In this document: positions 19,242 through 28,456 of the stretch, one piece after another | Layout: every line of letters starts with the position of its first letter | How positions within the stretch are numbered: position 1 is the stretch's first letter | Assembly (NCBI RefSeq): GCF_014202495.1 | Contig: NZ_JACHHA010000003.1 | Coordinates: 212,666-276,665, forward strand | Length of the DNA: 64,000 nucleotides | Direction: 5' to 3' | From: Cerasibacillus quisquiliarum | Lineage (GTDB): Bacteria; Bacillota; Bacilli; Bacillales; Amphibacillaceae | The notes under the pieces: model-generated | What the model was told of the DNA's origin: nothing | The model's input: the letters and a program-made list of their open reading frames with translations, nothing else | Database searches by the model: none | Program-made: the position numbers and the translations under genes

Positions 19242-20324
19242 TTGTCAGAGCACCATTATGAACTAGGTAAAGAAAAAGCGCTTACTTTGAGTCGCAAAGG
19301 AAACGACCTTTCATATATAAATTGGATTGAACTTATTAGTCATACATATGATGTGATATCGATATGGGATCAAGATGGACATTTGTTATTTGTATCAGAT
19401 GCACATAAACAAGTGTTAGGATATAATGATTCAGAGCTTAAGATGAAATCATGGAGATATTTTTTGCCGAAAGACGAAGCAAAACGCATCTTACGTGCAT
19501 ATAAAGATAAAGATGAACATCTTCAACAATTTGAAATTCGAGTTCGTCATTCTAAAGGTCATTATGTCTGGTGTGAAGCACGTATAATGAAATGTTTTAT
19601 TAAGGAGAGAAAATGCTCCTATTTTATTGCTATTACTAGAGATATTACAGAACGTAAAGAAGTCCATCGTTTGATGTCACATTCTGAAAAAATGGCAATA
19701 GCAGGACAATTAGCGGCTGGAATCGTCCACGAAATTCGGAATCCATTAACATCACTTAAAGGTTTCTTACAACTTATCCAGTCTGGAATAGCTCAGAAGG
19801 ATATTTATTTTAATATATTAATAGATGAGATTGAAAAAATTGAACTCATCACCTCAGAATTGCTCTACATTTCAAAGCCTACTACAAATCGTGTTCAATG
19901 TGAATCAATCAATTCCATGCTTTATGAAGTAGTAGAATTACTTAAACCACAAGCGAACTTACAACAAATATCAATAGAAATACATATTGCCGAAGAAAAT
20001 ATAATGATTACATGTGATCGTTCCCAAATAAAACAAGTATTTATCAACCTAATTAAAAATGCAATAGAAGCAATGGATGATAAAGGCTTAATTAAAATTT
20101 TAGTAAAACGACAAAGTAAACAAATCATTGTTGATATTATTGATGAAGGTATAGGTATTAACAAAGAACATATTGATCGTTTAGAAGATGCTTTTTTTAC
20201 AACAAAGGATAATGGAACTGGATTAGGACTAGTCATCACGAAGCAAATTTTAGAAAGACATCATGCTAAATTACTAGTATTTCAAAATAAAGATAGAGGG
20301 AGTACGTTTCGTATTGTTTTTTAA
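19242..20324 (+). CDS. PAS-domain sensor histidine kinase (sporulation kinase-like)
   Basis: A soluble 360-residue kinase: a PAS domain (about 30-145, ending AITRDITERKE), the HisKA H-box with His163 (HEIRNPLTSLKGFLQLI), N-box NLIKNAIEA, G1 DEGIGI and G2 GTGLGL. No transmembrane helix is visible. The layout is that of KinA/KinE-type kinases feeding the Spo0A phosphorelay, and no response regulator gene adjoins it. The start is TTG at 19242, because AGGAGG falls 8 bases before it and inside the frame opened by the ATG at 19221. It occupies the place of cotM-sspP-sspO in B. subtilis. Confidence 0.9.
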   Translation: MSEHHYELGKEKALTLSRKGNDLSYINWIELISHTYDVISIWDQDGHLLFVSDAHKQVLGYNDSELKMKSWRYFLPKDEAKRILRAYKDKDEHLQQFEIRVRHSKGHYVWCEARIMKCFIKERKCSYFIAITRDITERKEVHRLMSHSEKMAIAGQLAAGIVHEIRNPLTSLKGFLQLIQSGIAQKDIYFNILIDEIEKIELITSELLYISKPTTNRVQCESINSMLYEVVELLKPQANLQQISIEIHIAEENIMITCDRSQIKQVFINLIKNAIEAMDDKGLIKILVKRQSKQIIVDIIDEGIGINKEHIDRLEDAFFTTKDNGTGLGLVITKQILERHHAKLLVFQNKDRGSTFRIVF

Positions 20325-20507
20325 TCATATTTGAATTGATTATTAACAACATATAAATATGTCATATTATATAAGGAAAAGTTATCATGATAAATAAGTT
20401 TTTAATATCAGGTAGTAGGCTTGTTTCATTTGTCTTATCATAATATATGATTTAATATAGAAGTAGAGAAGTGTTTAATGATAGAATACTTCCTACGCTT
20501 TAGTAAA

Positions 20508-20563
20508 GGAAGGAAAAGATTTTCTTAAAATAAAGAGATAGAAAATCGATTCTTCCCTTTTTT
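20508..20563 (+). terminator. Hairpin with T-run ahead of aconitase: terminator or leader attenuator
   Basis: GGAAG...ATTTTC (20508-20524) can pair with GAAAAT...CTTCC (20541-20556), with an internal mismatch, and is followed by C and six T. It ends only about 45 bases before the acnA start. It may end the kinase transcript, or, if the acnA promoter is upstream (for example near 20420-20460), act as an attenuator. The rest of the 20325-20607 gap shows nothing else I recognise. Confidence 0.55.
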
Positions 20564-20607
20564 ATGGTTTGTAATTGATAAAGAGAACAAGAAAGGGGAA
20601 AATGAAA

Positions 20608-23310
20608 ATGGCTAAGTACAATGCAAAAAAGCAGTTTGAGCTTAATGGTAAAACGTATAACTATTACAAGTTAAAAGCACTTGAAGAAGCCAATATTGGT
20701 AAAATTTCTCGTTTACCTTATTCTATTCGTGTATTACTAGAATCATTGCTCAGACAATATGATGGCCACGTGATTGATGATCAACATGTAGAAAGTTTAG
20801 CAAAATGGGGTCAAAGTGATGGAAGTACAGTCGATGTTCCATTCAAACCATCCCGAGTTATTTTACAAGACTTTACAGGTGTACCAGCTGTAGTTGACCT
20901 TGCTTCATTACGTAAAGCAATGGTTGATATGGGAGGCAAGCCAGATAGTATTAATCCTGAAGTACCAGTAGATCTTGTCATTGACCACTCTGTACAAGTC
21001 GATGAATATGGTACACCGAACGCGTTACAAGCAAATATGGAATTAGAATTCAAACGTAATGCTGAACGTTATGAGTTCTTACATTGGGCCCAAAAGGCAT
21101 TTGATAATTATCGTGCGGTTCCACCAGCAACAGGTATCGTGCACCAAGTTAACTTAGAGTATTTAGCTAATGTTGTTCACGGTGTTGAAAATGAGAACGG
21201 TGAGTATGAAGCATATCCAGATACATTAGTCGGTACAGACTCACATACAACGATGATTAACGGATTAGGCGTTCTAGGATGGGGTGTTGGTGGTATTGAG
21301 GCAGAAGCTGGTATGTTAGGACAACCATCATATTTCCCGGCACCGGATGTCATTGGTGTTAAGTTCACAGGAGAATTTCCACAAGGAACAACAGCTACTG
21401 ACTTAGCACTAAAAGTAACACAAGTTCTTCGTGAGAAAAATGTTGTTGGTAAATTTGTTGAATTCTTTGGACCTAGTTTAAGTGATATGCCTTTAGCTGA
21501 CAGGGCTACAATCTCTAATATGGCACCAGAGTACGGTGCAACATGCGGATTCTTCCCTGTTGATGAGGAAGTGTTGAATTATTTACGCTTAACAGGCCGT
21601 AGTGAGGAACAAATTAAGTTAGTTGAAACATACTGTAAAACAAACGATTTATGGTATTCACCAGACCATGAGGAGCCTGAATATACAGAAGTTGTAGAAA
21701 TCAACCTTTCTGAATTAGAACCAAACTTATCTGGACCAAAACGCCCGCAAGATTTAATTCCTTTAACAAAAATGAAAGAAGAATTTAATAAAGCGATTAC
21801 CGCTCCACTAGGCAATCAAGGCTTTGGTTTAGATGAATCAGAATTTGAAAAGGAAGTAACAATTAATCATCCAGATGGTAGCACATCTGTTATGAAAACA
21901 GGATCTGTAGCAATTGCAGCTATCACATCATGTACAAATACTTCCAATCCATATGTTATGCTCGGAGCAGGCTTGCTAGCTAAAAATGCGGTAGAAAAAG
22001 GATTACAAGTACCGACATATGTTAAAACATCATTAGCGCCTGGTTCAAAAGTTGTTACACGTTATTTAGAAGACGCTGGACTTACAAAGTACTTAGATGA
22101 ACTCGGATTTAATACAGTTGGTTATGGATGTACAACTTGTATTGGTAACTCTGGACCATTACGTCCTGAGATTGAACGAGCCATCCAAGAAAATGACTTA
22201 ACAGTTGCATCCGTACTTTCAGGTAACCGTAACTTTGAAGGGCGTATTCACCAACACGTAAAAGCTAACTACTTAGCATCGCCACCACTAGTCGTTGCTT
22301 ATGCATTAGCAGGTACAGTTGATATTAACTTAACAGAAGATCCACTCGGTAAAAATGCAGACGGAGAAGATGTGTACTTAAAGGATATATGGCCATCCAT
22401 GCAAGATATTAAAGAGGCTGTCGAATCCGTAGTTGTACCAGAGATTTTCCGCAAAGAATATGAAACAGTTTTCGATAGTAATGAGAAGTGGAATGAAATC
22501 GAAACGACAGATGAACCACTATTTGAGTGGGATAGCGAATCAACTTATATTCAAAATCCGCCATTCTTTGAAGGGTTATCAAAAGAAGCTGGTAAAGTTG
22601 AGCCATTAACAGGCCTACGTGTACTTGGTAAATTCGGCGACTCTGTAACAACTGACCATATTTCACCAGCTGGTGCAATTGCAAAAGATATGCCAGCAGG
22701 GAAATATTTACAAGAAAAAGGTGTGACACCACGTAACTTTAACTCATATGGTTCACGTCGTGGAAACCATGAAGTCATGATGCGAGGAACATTTGCGAAT
22801 ATCCGTATTCGTAATCAAATTGCACCAGGAACAGAAGGCGGTTATACAACTTATTGGCCAACAGAAGAAGTCATGCCAATTTATGATGCAGCTATGAAGT
22901 ACAAAGAAGATGACACAGGCTTAGTTGTACTTGCTGGTAAAGATTATGGAATGGGTTCATCTCGTGACTGGGCTGCTAAAGGTACGAACTTACTCGGTGT
23001 CAAAACAGTTATTGCCGAAAGTTATGAGCGTATCCACCGTTCAAACTTAGTTATGATGGGCGTGTTACCACTACAATTTGAAAAAGGTCAAAACGCTGAT
23101 AAATTAGGCTTAACAGGTAAAGAAATATTTAACGTTGAAATTGATGAAAATGTTAAACCACATGATCTTGTTAACGTCACAGCCGTTGATGAAAATGGAA
23201 AGGAAACGACATTTAAAGCAATTGTACGCTTCGATAGTAGTGTAGAAATCGATTACTACCGTCATGGTGGAATCCTACAAATGGTATTACGTCAAAAGTT
23301 AAATAAGTAA
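20608..23310 (+). CDS. acnA: Aconitate hydratase (aconitase A)
   Basis: A 900-residue aconitase/IRP-type enzyme (citB in B. subtilis, 909). It interconverts citrate and isocitrate in the TCA cycle. The [4Fe-4S] ligands are the Cys in TSCTNTSNP and the two in [31 protein letters not shown] and [11 protein letters not shown] supply substrate-binding residues. I took the ATG at 20608 with AAAGGGG 9 bases before it. When the cluster is lost such proteins bind mRNA, so a moonlighting role is possible. Confidence 0.97.
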   Translation: MAKYNAKKQFELNGKTYNYYKLKALEEANIGKISRLPYSIRVLLESLLRQYDGHVIDDQHVESLAKWGQSDGSTVDVPFKPSRVILQDFTGVPAVVDLASLRKAMVDMGGKPDSINPEVPVDLVIDHSVQVDEYGTPNALQANMELEFKRNAERYEFLHWAQKAFDNYRAVPPATGIVHQVNLEYLANVVHGVENENGEYEAYPDTLVGTDSHTTMINGLGVLGWGVGGIEAEAGMLGQPSYFPAPDVIGVKFTGEFPQGTTATDLALKVTQVLREKNVVGKFVEFFGPSLSDMPLADRATISNMAPEYGATCGFFPVDEEVLNYLRLTGRSEEQIKLVETYCKTNDLWYSPDHEEPEYTEVVEINLSELEPNLSGPKRPQDLIPLTKMKEEFNKAITAPLGNQGFGLDESEFEKEVTINHPDGSTSVMKTGSVAIAAITSCTNTSNPYVMLGAGLLAKNAVEKGLQVPTYVKTSLAPGSKVVTRYLEDAGLTKYLDELGFNTVGYGCTTCIGNSGPLRPEIERAIQENDLTVASVLSGNRNFEGRIHQHVKANYLASPPLVVAYALAGTVDINLTEDPLGKNADGEDVYLKDIWPSMQDIKEAVESVVVPEIFRKEYETVFDSNEKWNEIETTDEPLFEWDSESTYIQNPPFFEGLSKEAGKVEPLTGLRVLGKFGDSVTTDHISPAGAIAKDMPAGKYLQEKGVTPRNFNSYGSRRGNHEVMMRGTFANIRIRNQIAPGTEGGYTTYWPTEEVMPIYDAAMKYKEDDTGLVVLAGKDYGMGSSRDWAAKGTNLLGVKTVIAESYERIHRSNLVMMGVLPLQFEKGQNADKLGLTGKEIFNVEIDENVKPHDLVNVTAVDENGKETTFKAIVRFDSSVEIDYYRHGGILQMVLRQKLNK

Positions 23311-23376
23311 AACGAGCTTAACGCTAAGTGACTCTCACGTGTTAGAGTAAACAGAGTGAACATCAACATAATTTAA

Positions 23377-23417
23377 GTGGTCTTAGATCTATTATTTAAA
23401 GAGCTAAGACCGCTTTT
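23377..23417 (+). terminator. Terminator after acnA
   Basis: GGTCTTAG/CTAAGACC stem (23379-23386 with 23404-23411) followed by GCTTTTT. The remainder of the 23311-23597 gap contains a TGTCGAA-type Spo0A-like core on the - strand (23512-23518) and no gene. Confidence 0.88.
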
Positions 23418-23597
23418 TCATTCTTTATAGTTTTTCAAAACTTAAACTTATCAATATAATATTTATTTATTATTTTGAAGCTCGTTATAGCGCTTTATTT
23501 TTTCGACAGTTTCATGAACAAAGTCGCAAATACTTTACTCTCTAAAATAATCGCGTAAAATAGGTTATAGATTAATTTAGATAAGGGAGTTCATAGA

Positions 23598-24167
23598 ATG
23601 AATAAACGCATCTTTGGTGTCATACTACTACTTGTGTTAGGTGGTATTTTTGCCTATAATGCTTTTATAAAAAACGATGATCCAACTTCATCAAATAATC
23701 AAATGGATCAAGGTGGCGTCATTATGCCTGAAGAAGCAGCAGGTATTGCTGTCGGGGAGCAAGCACCAGATTTTGAACTATCTACACTAGAAGGGGAAAA
23801 GATTAGATTATCTGATTTAGAAGGACAAAAAGTTATATTGAACTTTTGGGCCTCTTGGTGTCCACCATGTAAAAAGGAAATGCCAGAAATGCAATCCTTT
23901 TATGAAGCATACCATGAAGAAATCGTCATATTAGCTGTTAACACTGCTGAAAAAAACCCAGATAACGCAAAAAAATTTGTAGAAGAAAATGGTTTTACAT
24001 TTCCCATCTTAATTGATGATGATTCGAAAATAGGCGGCGATATATATAAAGCATTAGCGTTGCCTACAACGTACTTTATCGGGACCGATGGAAAAATCCA
24101 ACTTGAACGAAAAATTGGGCCAATGACGTTTGATGAAATGGTTGATATTAAGAACAAACTGAAATGA
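23598..24167 (+). CDS. yneN: Membrane-anchored thiol-disulfide oxidoreductase (YneN/ResA-like)
   Basis: An N-terminal signal anchor (about residues 4-22) is followed by a polar stalk and a thioredoxin-like AhpC/TSA domain with the redox motif WASWCPPCKKE (about residues 89-99) and the cis-proline in LPTTYF. Proteins of this type reduce disulfides outside the cell, receiving electrons from CcdA, in cytochrome c maturation (ResA) or spore cortex formation (StoA). Position after acnA matches YneN. AAGGGAG precedes the ATG. Confidence 0.9.
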   Translation: MNKRIFGVILLLVLGGIFAYNAFIKNDDPTSSNNQMDQGGVIMPEEAAGIAVGEQAPDFELSTLEGEKIRLSDLEGQKVILNFWASWCPPCKKEMPEMQSFYEAYHEEIVILAVNTAEKNPDNAKKFVEENGFTFPILIDDDSKIGGDIYKALALPTTYFIGTDGKIQLERKIGPMTFDEMVDIKNKLK

Positions 24168-24174
24168 ATGTTAA

Positions 24175-24206
24175 AAAAGCATCGTCTCGTCTTAGACGAT
24201 GCTTTT
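24175..24206 (+). terminator. Terminator after yneN
   Basis: AAAAGCATCGTCT/AGACGATGCTTTT perfect 13-bp stem with a 6-base loop and T-run. Confidence 0.9.
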
Positions 24207-24286
24207 CTATATGTGTTATCTCCAATGAATAACGATTAAATTTAAGGATAAAGTATACATGTATCAACATCTTAAAGGAGGATTTA

Positions 24287-24517
24287 ATGATGAATGATAA
24301 GCGCCCAAAACCAGATGATCGCTCTGATAATGTTGAGAAGTTACAACAAATGGTACATGACACAATCGAAAATATTCATGCATCGAAAGAAACATTAGAA
24401 AATGTAACGGGTGAGGAGAGAGAACAAATTATGGCAAAAAATGCGCGTCGAAAACAAGCGATAAAAGGAATGCGTGAAGAAATAAAAGACGAATATGAGC
24501 ATGATAGAGATCAGTAA
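24287..24517 (+). CDS. tlp: Small acid-soluble spore protein Tlp
   Basis: A 76-residue, highly charged helical protein with the Tlp pattern KPDDRSDNVEKLQQMVHDTI and the ENVTGEEREQI segment. Tlp is made in the forespore under sigma-G and packed in the spore core. AAAGGAGG precedes two ATG codons (24287, 24290). TGAATA at 24226-24231 resembles a sigma-G -35, but the -10 downstream is poor, so no promoter is claimed. The neighbouring sspN of B. subtilis is absent. Confidence 0.92.
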   Translation: MMNDKRPKPDDRSDNVEKLQQMVHDTIENIHASKETLENVTGEEREQIMAKNARRKQAIKGMREEIKDEYEHDRDQ

Positions 24518-24560
24518 ATGTATCATTGAGAACATATCCGTGCTAATAGCCAAATTAGAA

Positions 24561-24597
24561 AAAAGAGTTCAGTTCATTATAGAACTGGACTCTTTTA
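24561..24597 (+). terminator. Terminator after tlp
   Basis: AAAAGAGTTCAGTTC/GAACTGGACTCTTTT stem, nearly perfect over 15 bp, with T-run. Confidence 0.88.
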
Positions 24598-24777
24598 ATT
24601 CATAACGAAGTCTTAACATATTTTTTATCATGAATCGTTTATTTTACTATATATACAGCGATAGAACATGATTCCTACTTCAGTAAATCTTCTTACAAAG
24701 CCATTTGTTATGACATTGATTCCAATGAATTGAATATGATAAACTACTTTTAAATGGCTTAAGTGAGGAGGAAACAT

Positions 24778-25206
24778 ATGAAAACGACGACACCAATAGA
24801 AGTTAGATATCAAGAAACAGATCAAATGGGCGTTGTTTACCATGCAAATTATTTAGTATGGTTTGAAATAGGTCGGACAAAATTTATTGAATCTCTCGGT
24901 TTTTGTTATGCTGATATGGAAAAAGACGGAGTTGTCTCCCCAGTTACGAATGCTCAAATAAGTTTTAAAAAACCTATTCGCTATGGTGAAAAGGTGTTAA
25001 TTGAAACATGGCTAGACCATTATGATGGCTTAAGAACTGTATATGGTTATCACATTTTAAATGAAGTAGATGAAATAGCTGTTAGTGGTAAAACAGAACA
25101 TGTAATCGTTAAAAAGGAAAATTTCCGGCCACTATCCGTTAGAAAAGCTTTTCCAGATTGGCATGAAGCGTATATGAGCGCTTTAGAAAAAACAGGTGAT
25201 GTATAA
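24778..25206 (+). CDS. yneP: Hotdog-fold acyl-CoA thioesterase (YneP/YbgC-like)
   Basis: A 142-residue 4-hydroxybenzoyl-CoA thioesterase-type hotdog protein with the active-site segment RYQETDQMGVVYHANYLVWFE; the Asp in TDQMG is the likely catalytic residue. The acyl substrate cannot be told from sequence. GAGGAGG lies just before the ATG at 24778; the GTG at 24763 would include the ribosome site. The stop overlaps the yneQ start by one base. Confidence 0.92.
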   Translation: MKTTTPIEVRYQETDQMGVVYHANYLVWFEIGRTKFIESLGFCYADMEKDGVVSPVTNAQISFKKPIRYGEKVLIETWLDHYDGLRTVYGYHILNEVDEIAVSGKTEHVIVKKENFRPLSVRKAFPDWHEAYMSALEKTGDV

Positions 25207-25508
25207 TGGCCTTTGGAATTAATCGTCAAGAACTAAAAATGTGGAAAGACTGCGTTATTAAAGGGAATATCTGTTTCTTAACACATTATTGGCAAGATGC
25301 ACGATTCCCTCATGCATATACCGTTACAAAAGTTGGCTGTTACGATATCGAGAAATTAATTCAATGGGGACAGCGTTATGATTTAAAACCAGAATGGATC
25401 GATCAACGCAATACATATCCACATTTTGATTTATTTGGAGAACGCCAACGTGACATCTTAATAAAAGAAAAACAATGGGAGCAACTGAAGAGGTTCCGAT
25501 TGCTTTAA
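25206..25508 (+). CDS. yneQ: YneQ family protein
   Basis: A 100-residue protein matching YneQ (99 residues) in size and position, directly coupled to the thioesterase gene (TAATG overlap). It is rich in aromatic residues (MWKDC, HYWQDARFPHAY, IQWGQRYDL). No known domain or catalytic motif is visible and function is unknown. A terminator follows. Confidence 0.85.
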   Translation: MAFGINRQELKMWKDCVIKGNICFLTHYWQDARFPHAYTVTKVGCYDIEKLIQWGQRYDLKPEWIDQRNTYPHFDLFGERQRDILIKEKQWEQLKRFRLL

Positions 25509-25537
25509 AAAAACAGGCGATAGATGCCTGTTTTTTT
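25507..25537. terminator. Terminator after yneQ
   Basis: AAAAAACAGGC/GCCTGTTTTTTT stem with a short loop; symmetric A- and T-runs allow use from both sides (yneR ends at 25551 on the other strand). Confidence 0.9.
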
Positions 25538-25550
25538 AAAGAGATGATTG

Positions 25551-25844
25551 TTAATTTATTTTATTATAAATAAAAACGGGTTCATTTCGCTTATTATCGA
25601 AATCAACAATTAAATCTTTATCCTCAAAATACCAAGCGTCACTTTCTTCAACATAATATGTGATGCCGTTGAGTTGGACTGTAGCATGTGGTTGATATGG
25701 CTCATCCTGTTTAATCGCTAATGAAAAACCAGGTACATTCCCCACGCCCCCATATCTTACGAAAAATCTTAAACAACTATTTTTATCCATTTCTAATTCT
25801 GTTTCATACCAAGTTGCTGCAGCTTCAGTGATGTGTAGTTTCAT
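25551..25844 (-). CDS. yneR: HesB-like protein YneR
   Basis: A 97-residue HesB/IscA-fold protein ([17 protein letters not shown]...LRFFVRYGG). The conserved cysteines of true A-type Fe-S carriers are not in their usual places, so it belongs to the YneR/HesB-like group whose role is unclear. The ATG at 25844 lies inside the 3' end of yidD; the shared upstream sequence holds AAAGGGG. It is the last gene of folE2-yidD-yneR. Confidence 0.88.
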   Translation of the reverse strand: MKLHITEAAATWYETELEMDKNSCLRFFVRYGGVGNVPGFSLAIKQDEPYQPHATVQLNGITYYVEESDAWYFEDKDLIVDFDNKRNEPVFIYNKIN

Positions 25845-26088
25845 CAGACATGACCCCTTTACGGTGTTTTTGTTTTTTCTCAGGAACGAAGTCAACACCA
25901 CCTGGATGGAAAGGATGGCATTTAGCAATTCGTTTTATAGATAAATAACCACCTTTTAAGGCACCGAATCTTTTAATAGCTTCTAAACTATAAGTTGAAC
26001 ATGTTGGATAAAACCGACAGGTCGGTGGTTTTAGAGGACTGATTATTTTTTGATAAAACTCTATTAATTTAATTAGAATAAATTTCAT
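25825..26088 (-). CDS. yidD: Membrane protein insertion efficiency factor YidD
   Basis: An 87-residue protein with the YidD signature [20 protein letters not shown] and the [13 protein letters not shown] motif. YidD is a peripheral, amphipathic protein that helps YidC-dependent insertion. It overlaps folE2 by 4 bases at its start and yneR by 20 at its end, so the three are translationally linked. Confidence 0.93.
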   Translation of the reverse strand: MKFILIKLIEFYQKIISPLKPPTCRFYPTCSTYSLEAIKRFGALKGGYLSIKRIAKCHPFHPGGVDFVPEKKQKHRKGVMSDETTHH

Positions 26089-27023
26089 GCGTTTTTTTCC
26101 TTTAACTTATCATATGTTAAAGACGCAATTGCATCATGCATGTGAATGGATTCTTCGTTACGGCATGAAACCTTAAATTTCCTAATGTAATCCAATTCAT
26201 AGAGATCAGCAGCGACTAAACGTACCATATCTTCAACAAAACGTGGGTTTTCATATGCTTGTTCGGTTACCATTTTTTCATCTGGGCGTTTTAACACAGG
26301 GTGTAATCTTGCACTTGCATTACTTTCGGCAGCTTCTAATAGCTCTTCTTTCCAATTCATATAGTCATCGATATTGTCATCTATAAAAGAGATTTCCATT
26401 GTGACATTGCCACGCTGGTTATGGGCACTATATTCACTAATTTCTTTAGAACATGGACAAAGGGTTGTAACTTGGACTGTCATTCCAGCTGATAATGTAT
26501 ATCCCTCTTTTTGATCATAGTTGACAGTCATCGTGATATCTGCATGGTTCAATCCAGCCAAACGAGACGCTGGACCTCGCCGTTCATAAAACCAAGGGAA
26601 CTTTACCGATATGGTAGCATCCCTTTGATTTAAACGCTCAGACAACTCTTTTGCAAAATGCTTTAATGAATTAAAGTTAGCAACAAATCCTCGCTCATGA
26701 TAAGCTTGTAATTGTTCCATAAAACGGCTCATATTCGTTCCTTTGCTTGTTTGTTTAATCGATGATGTGAAAGTGAACTGAGCTACAGTCGTTTGCTCTT
26801 GAGGAGATAATTGGCTCGTGACTGTTATGGGATGCTTAACACGATCAATACCGACAGCGTCAAGTTCAAATAAAAAATCTTTTTTCATATTTTGAATATC
26901 AGTCATTTGACATTTATCTACAGGTTTTGTTTTCGGGCCTGGTTTTACTGAACCAAATAGTTTAAGTCTTTCTTCTTTATGAGGTAGTTGTTTTTTTTCA
27001 ATAAGATCTACATGTTTTTCCAT
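26085..27023 (-). CDS. folE2: GTP cyclohydrolase FolE2 (type IB)
   Basis: A 312-residue protein with the FolE2 features KHPITV near residue 65, SRFMEQL, the catalytic-cysteine motif [19 protein letters not shown] and the C-terminal region with [21 protein letters not shown]. It turns GTP into dihydroneopterin triphosphate for folate synthesis and, unlike FolE, does not depend on zinc; in B. subtilis it is Zur-regulated. I saw no clear Zur box upstream. AAAGGGA precedes the ATG at 27023. Confidence 0.95.
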   Translation of the reverse strand: MEKHVDLIEKKQLPHKEERLKLFGSVKPGPKTKPVDKCQMTDIQNMKKDFLFELDAVGIDRVKHPITVTSQLSPQEQTTVAQFTFTSSIKQTSKGTNMSRFMEQLQAYHERGFVANFNSLKHFAKELSERLNQRDATISVKFPWFYERRGPASRLAGLNHADITMTVNYDQKEGYTLSAGMTVQVTTLCPCSKEISEYSAHNQRGNVTMEISFIDDNIDDYMNWKEELLEAAESNASARLHPVLKRPDEKMVTEQAYENPRFVEDMVRLVAADLYELDYIRKFKVSCRNEESIHMHDAIASLTYDKLKEKNA

Positions 27024-27123
27024 TATAAGTCCCTTTCTTATATTAAAAATGAATCATATTTTTACTCTAAAGTATACTGAACTCATTTGGTTTATTCAAA
27101 CAAACAAGACTAAAAATGAGTTA

Positions 27124-27705
27124 TTACATCCACTTTATTTTTGGTTCTGTTTTATTCTTTATTCGTTTAATATTTTCTCTATGACGAATAAAAACAAAAA
27201 TAGTTAGGAAGGAAGTAATCATGATTAATCCAGTATCTTTCATAATAATTGTTACAATCACTGTTACTACACCTGTTATCATTGAAGAAAGTGAGACATA
27301 TTTTGTTAAATAAAGTGTTAAAAGAAAAGAAGCAATCATAATTAGGAATAAAATCGGCTGAATACCTAATATAATACCGGCAGATGTAGCGACGGCTTTA
27401 CCACCTTTGAATTTAGCGAATATAGGATATGTATGACCTAATACGGCAAACACACCAATTATTAATCGGTAGACATCAGCATCAAATAAAAGTGGTAAAA
27501 GCGTTGCGCCTGTTCCTTTTAAAATATCAGCTATTGTGACGATCGTTCCTGCTTTTATACCTAAAACACGAAAAGTATTCGTTGCACCCATGTTCCCACT
27601 ACCATGTTCTCGAATATCTATGTTATATCTTAACTTTCCAATAATAAGTGCAGAGGGAATTGAACCTAATAAATAAGCAACCAAGCCAAAGATTATGTAT
27701 TCCAT
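27124..27705 (-). CDS. plsY: Glycerol-3-phosphate acyltransferase PlsY
   Basis: A 193-residue integral membrane enzyme using acyl phosphate to acylate glycerol-3-phosphate. The three family motifs are present: [12 protein letters not shown] (residues 15-26), [15 protein letters not shown] and [21 protein letters not shown]. Five or more hydrophobic helices are visible. It lies divergent to yneT and upstream of parEC, as yneS does in B. subtilis. Confidence 0.96.
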   Translation of the reverse strand: MEYIIFGLVAYLLGSIPSALIIGKLRYNIDIREHGSGNMGATNTFRVLGIKAGTIVTIADILKGTGATLLPLLFDADVYRLIIGVFAVLGHTYPIFAKFKGGKAVATSAGIILGIQPILFLIMIASFLLTLYLTKYVSLSSMITGVVTVIVTIIMKDTGLIMITSFLTIFVFIRHRENIKRIKNKTEPKIKWM

Positions 27706-27881
27706 ATGTACTTTCCTACTTTCGTTTATTATCTCTTATCCTTTATTTTACCATGAACAGGGATATGAATGAATAAAATATTTCCAATATGTCATGAGAC
27801 GTTCATTCTTAGATGTGGACCTTACAGTGCTTTGTAACCTATGATAGAATAAAATAAAGCATGTTATTAGGAGGATATATA

Positions 27882-28298
27882 ATGAGTTGGAAAAATCCAG
27901 AAAACGAAGAGATAAAACATATTTTAGAAAAAGCGAAAACAATAGCTGTCGTCGGGCTATCTAATAATCCAGAACGTACGTCTTATCAAATTGCTAAAGC
28001 GATGCAAGATGCGGGATATAAAATCATTCCTGTAAATCCTATGGTTGATGAAGTTCTAGGCGAAAAAGCTTATTCATCTTTAACAGAGATTGAAGAAGAC
28101 TTTGATCTAATTAATGTATTTCGCCGTTCTGAATTTCTACCAGAGATTGCTAAAGAAGCAGCCCAAACAAAATGTAATGTTTTTTGGGCTCAACAAGGTA
28201 TTATAAATGAAGAAGCATATAACTATTTAAAACAAAAAGGATTTACAGTTATTATGGACATGTGTATTAAGGTAGCCCATTCTGTACTAGTTAAATAA
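27882..28298 (+). CDS. yneT: CoA-binding domain protein YneT
   Basis: A 138-residue Rossmann-fold protein of the CoA-binding family (IAVVGLSNNPERTSYQIAKAMQDAGYKIIPVNP; later VFWAQQGIINEEA and DMCIKVAH). No enzymatic partner domain is present. TTAGGAGG precedes the ATG at 27882. The ligand is inferred from the family only. Confidence 0.92.
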   Translation: MSWKNPENEEIKHILEKAKTIAVVGLSNNPERTSYQIAKAMQDAGYKIIPVNPMVDEVLGEKAYSSLTEIEEDFDLINVFRRSEFLPEIAKEAAQTKCNVFWAQQGIINEEAYNYLKQKGFTVIMDMCIKVAHSVLVK

Positions 28299-28313
28299 AG
28301 ATTATCTCAAAGC

Positions 28314-28345
28314 AAAAGGGTGGCCTACTTGTCACCCTTTTACTT
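28314..28345 (+). terminator. Terminator after yneT
   Basis: AAAAGGGTG/CACCCTTTT stem with a 10-base loop and trailing T-rich run. Confidence 0.85.
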
Positions 28346-28456
28346 TAGTCTATGAAATAATTATAGTATACTAAAACAAGTTTATGAGACGACTATAAAT
28401 AAGAGCGCTAGTTCTATAGTAGAAGTGATTCGAGGATGAAAGGGGTTCGATGGAAT

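Noticed and set aside
24226..24260. Sigma-G promoter of tlp
   Set aside because: TGAATA fits the -35, but no good -10 is at the right distance; left as a possibility only.
27024..27123. Possible Zur box upstream of folE2
   Set aside because: AATGAATCATATTTT-type sequence is only a weak palindrome and lacks the usual TCGTAAT...ATTACGA arms.
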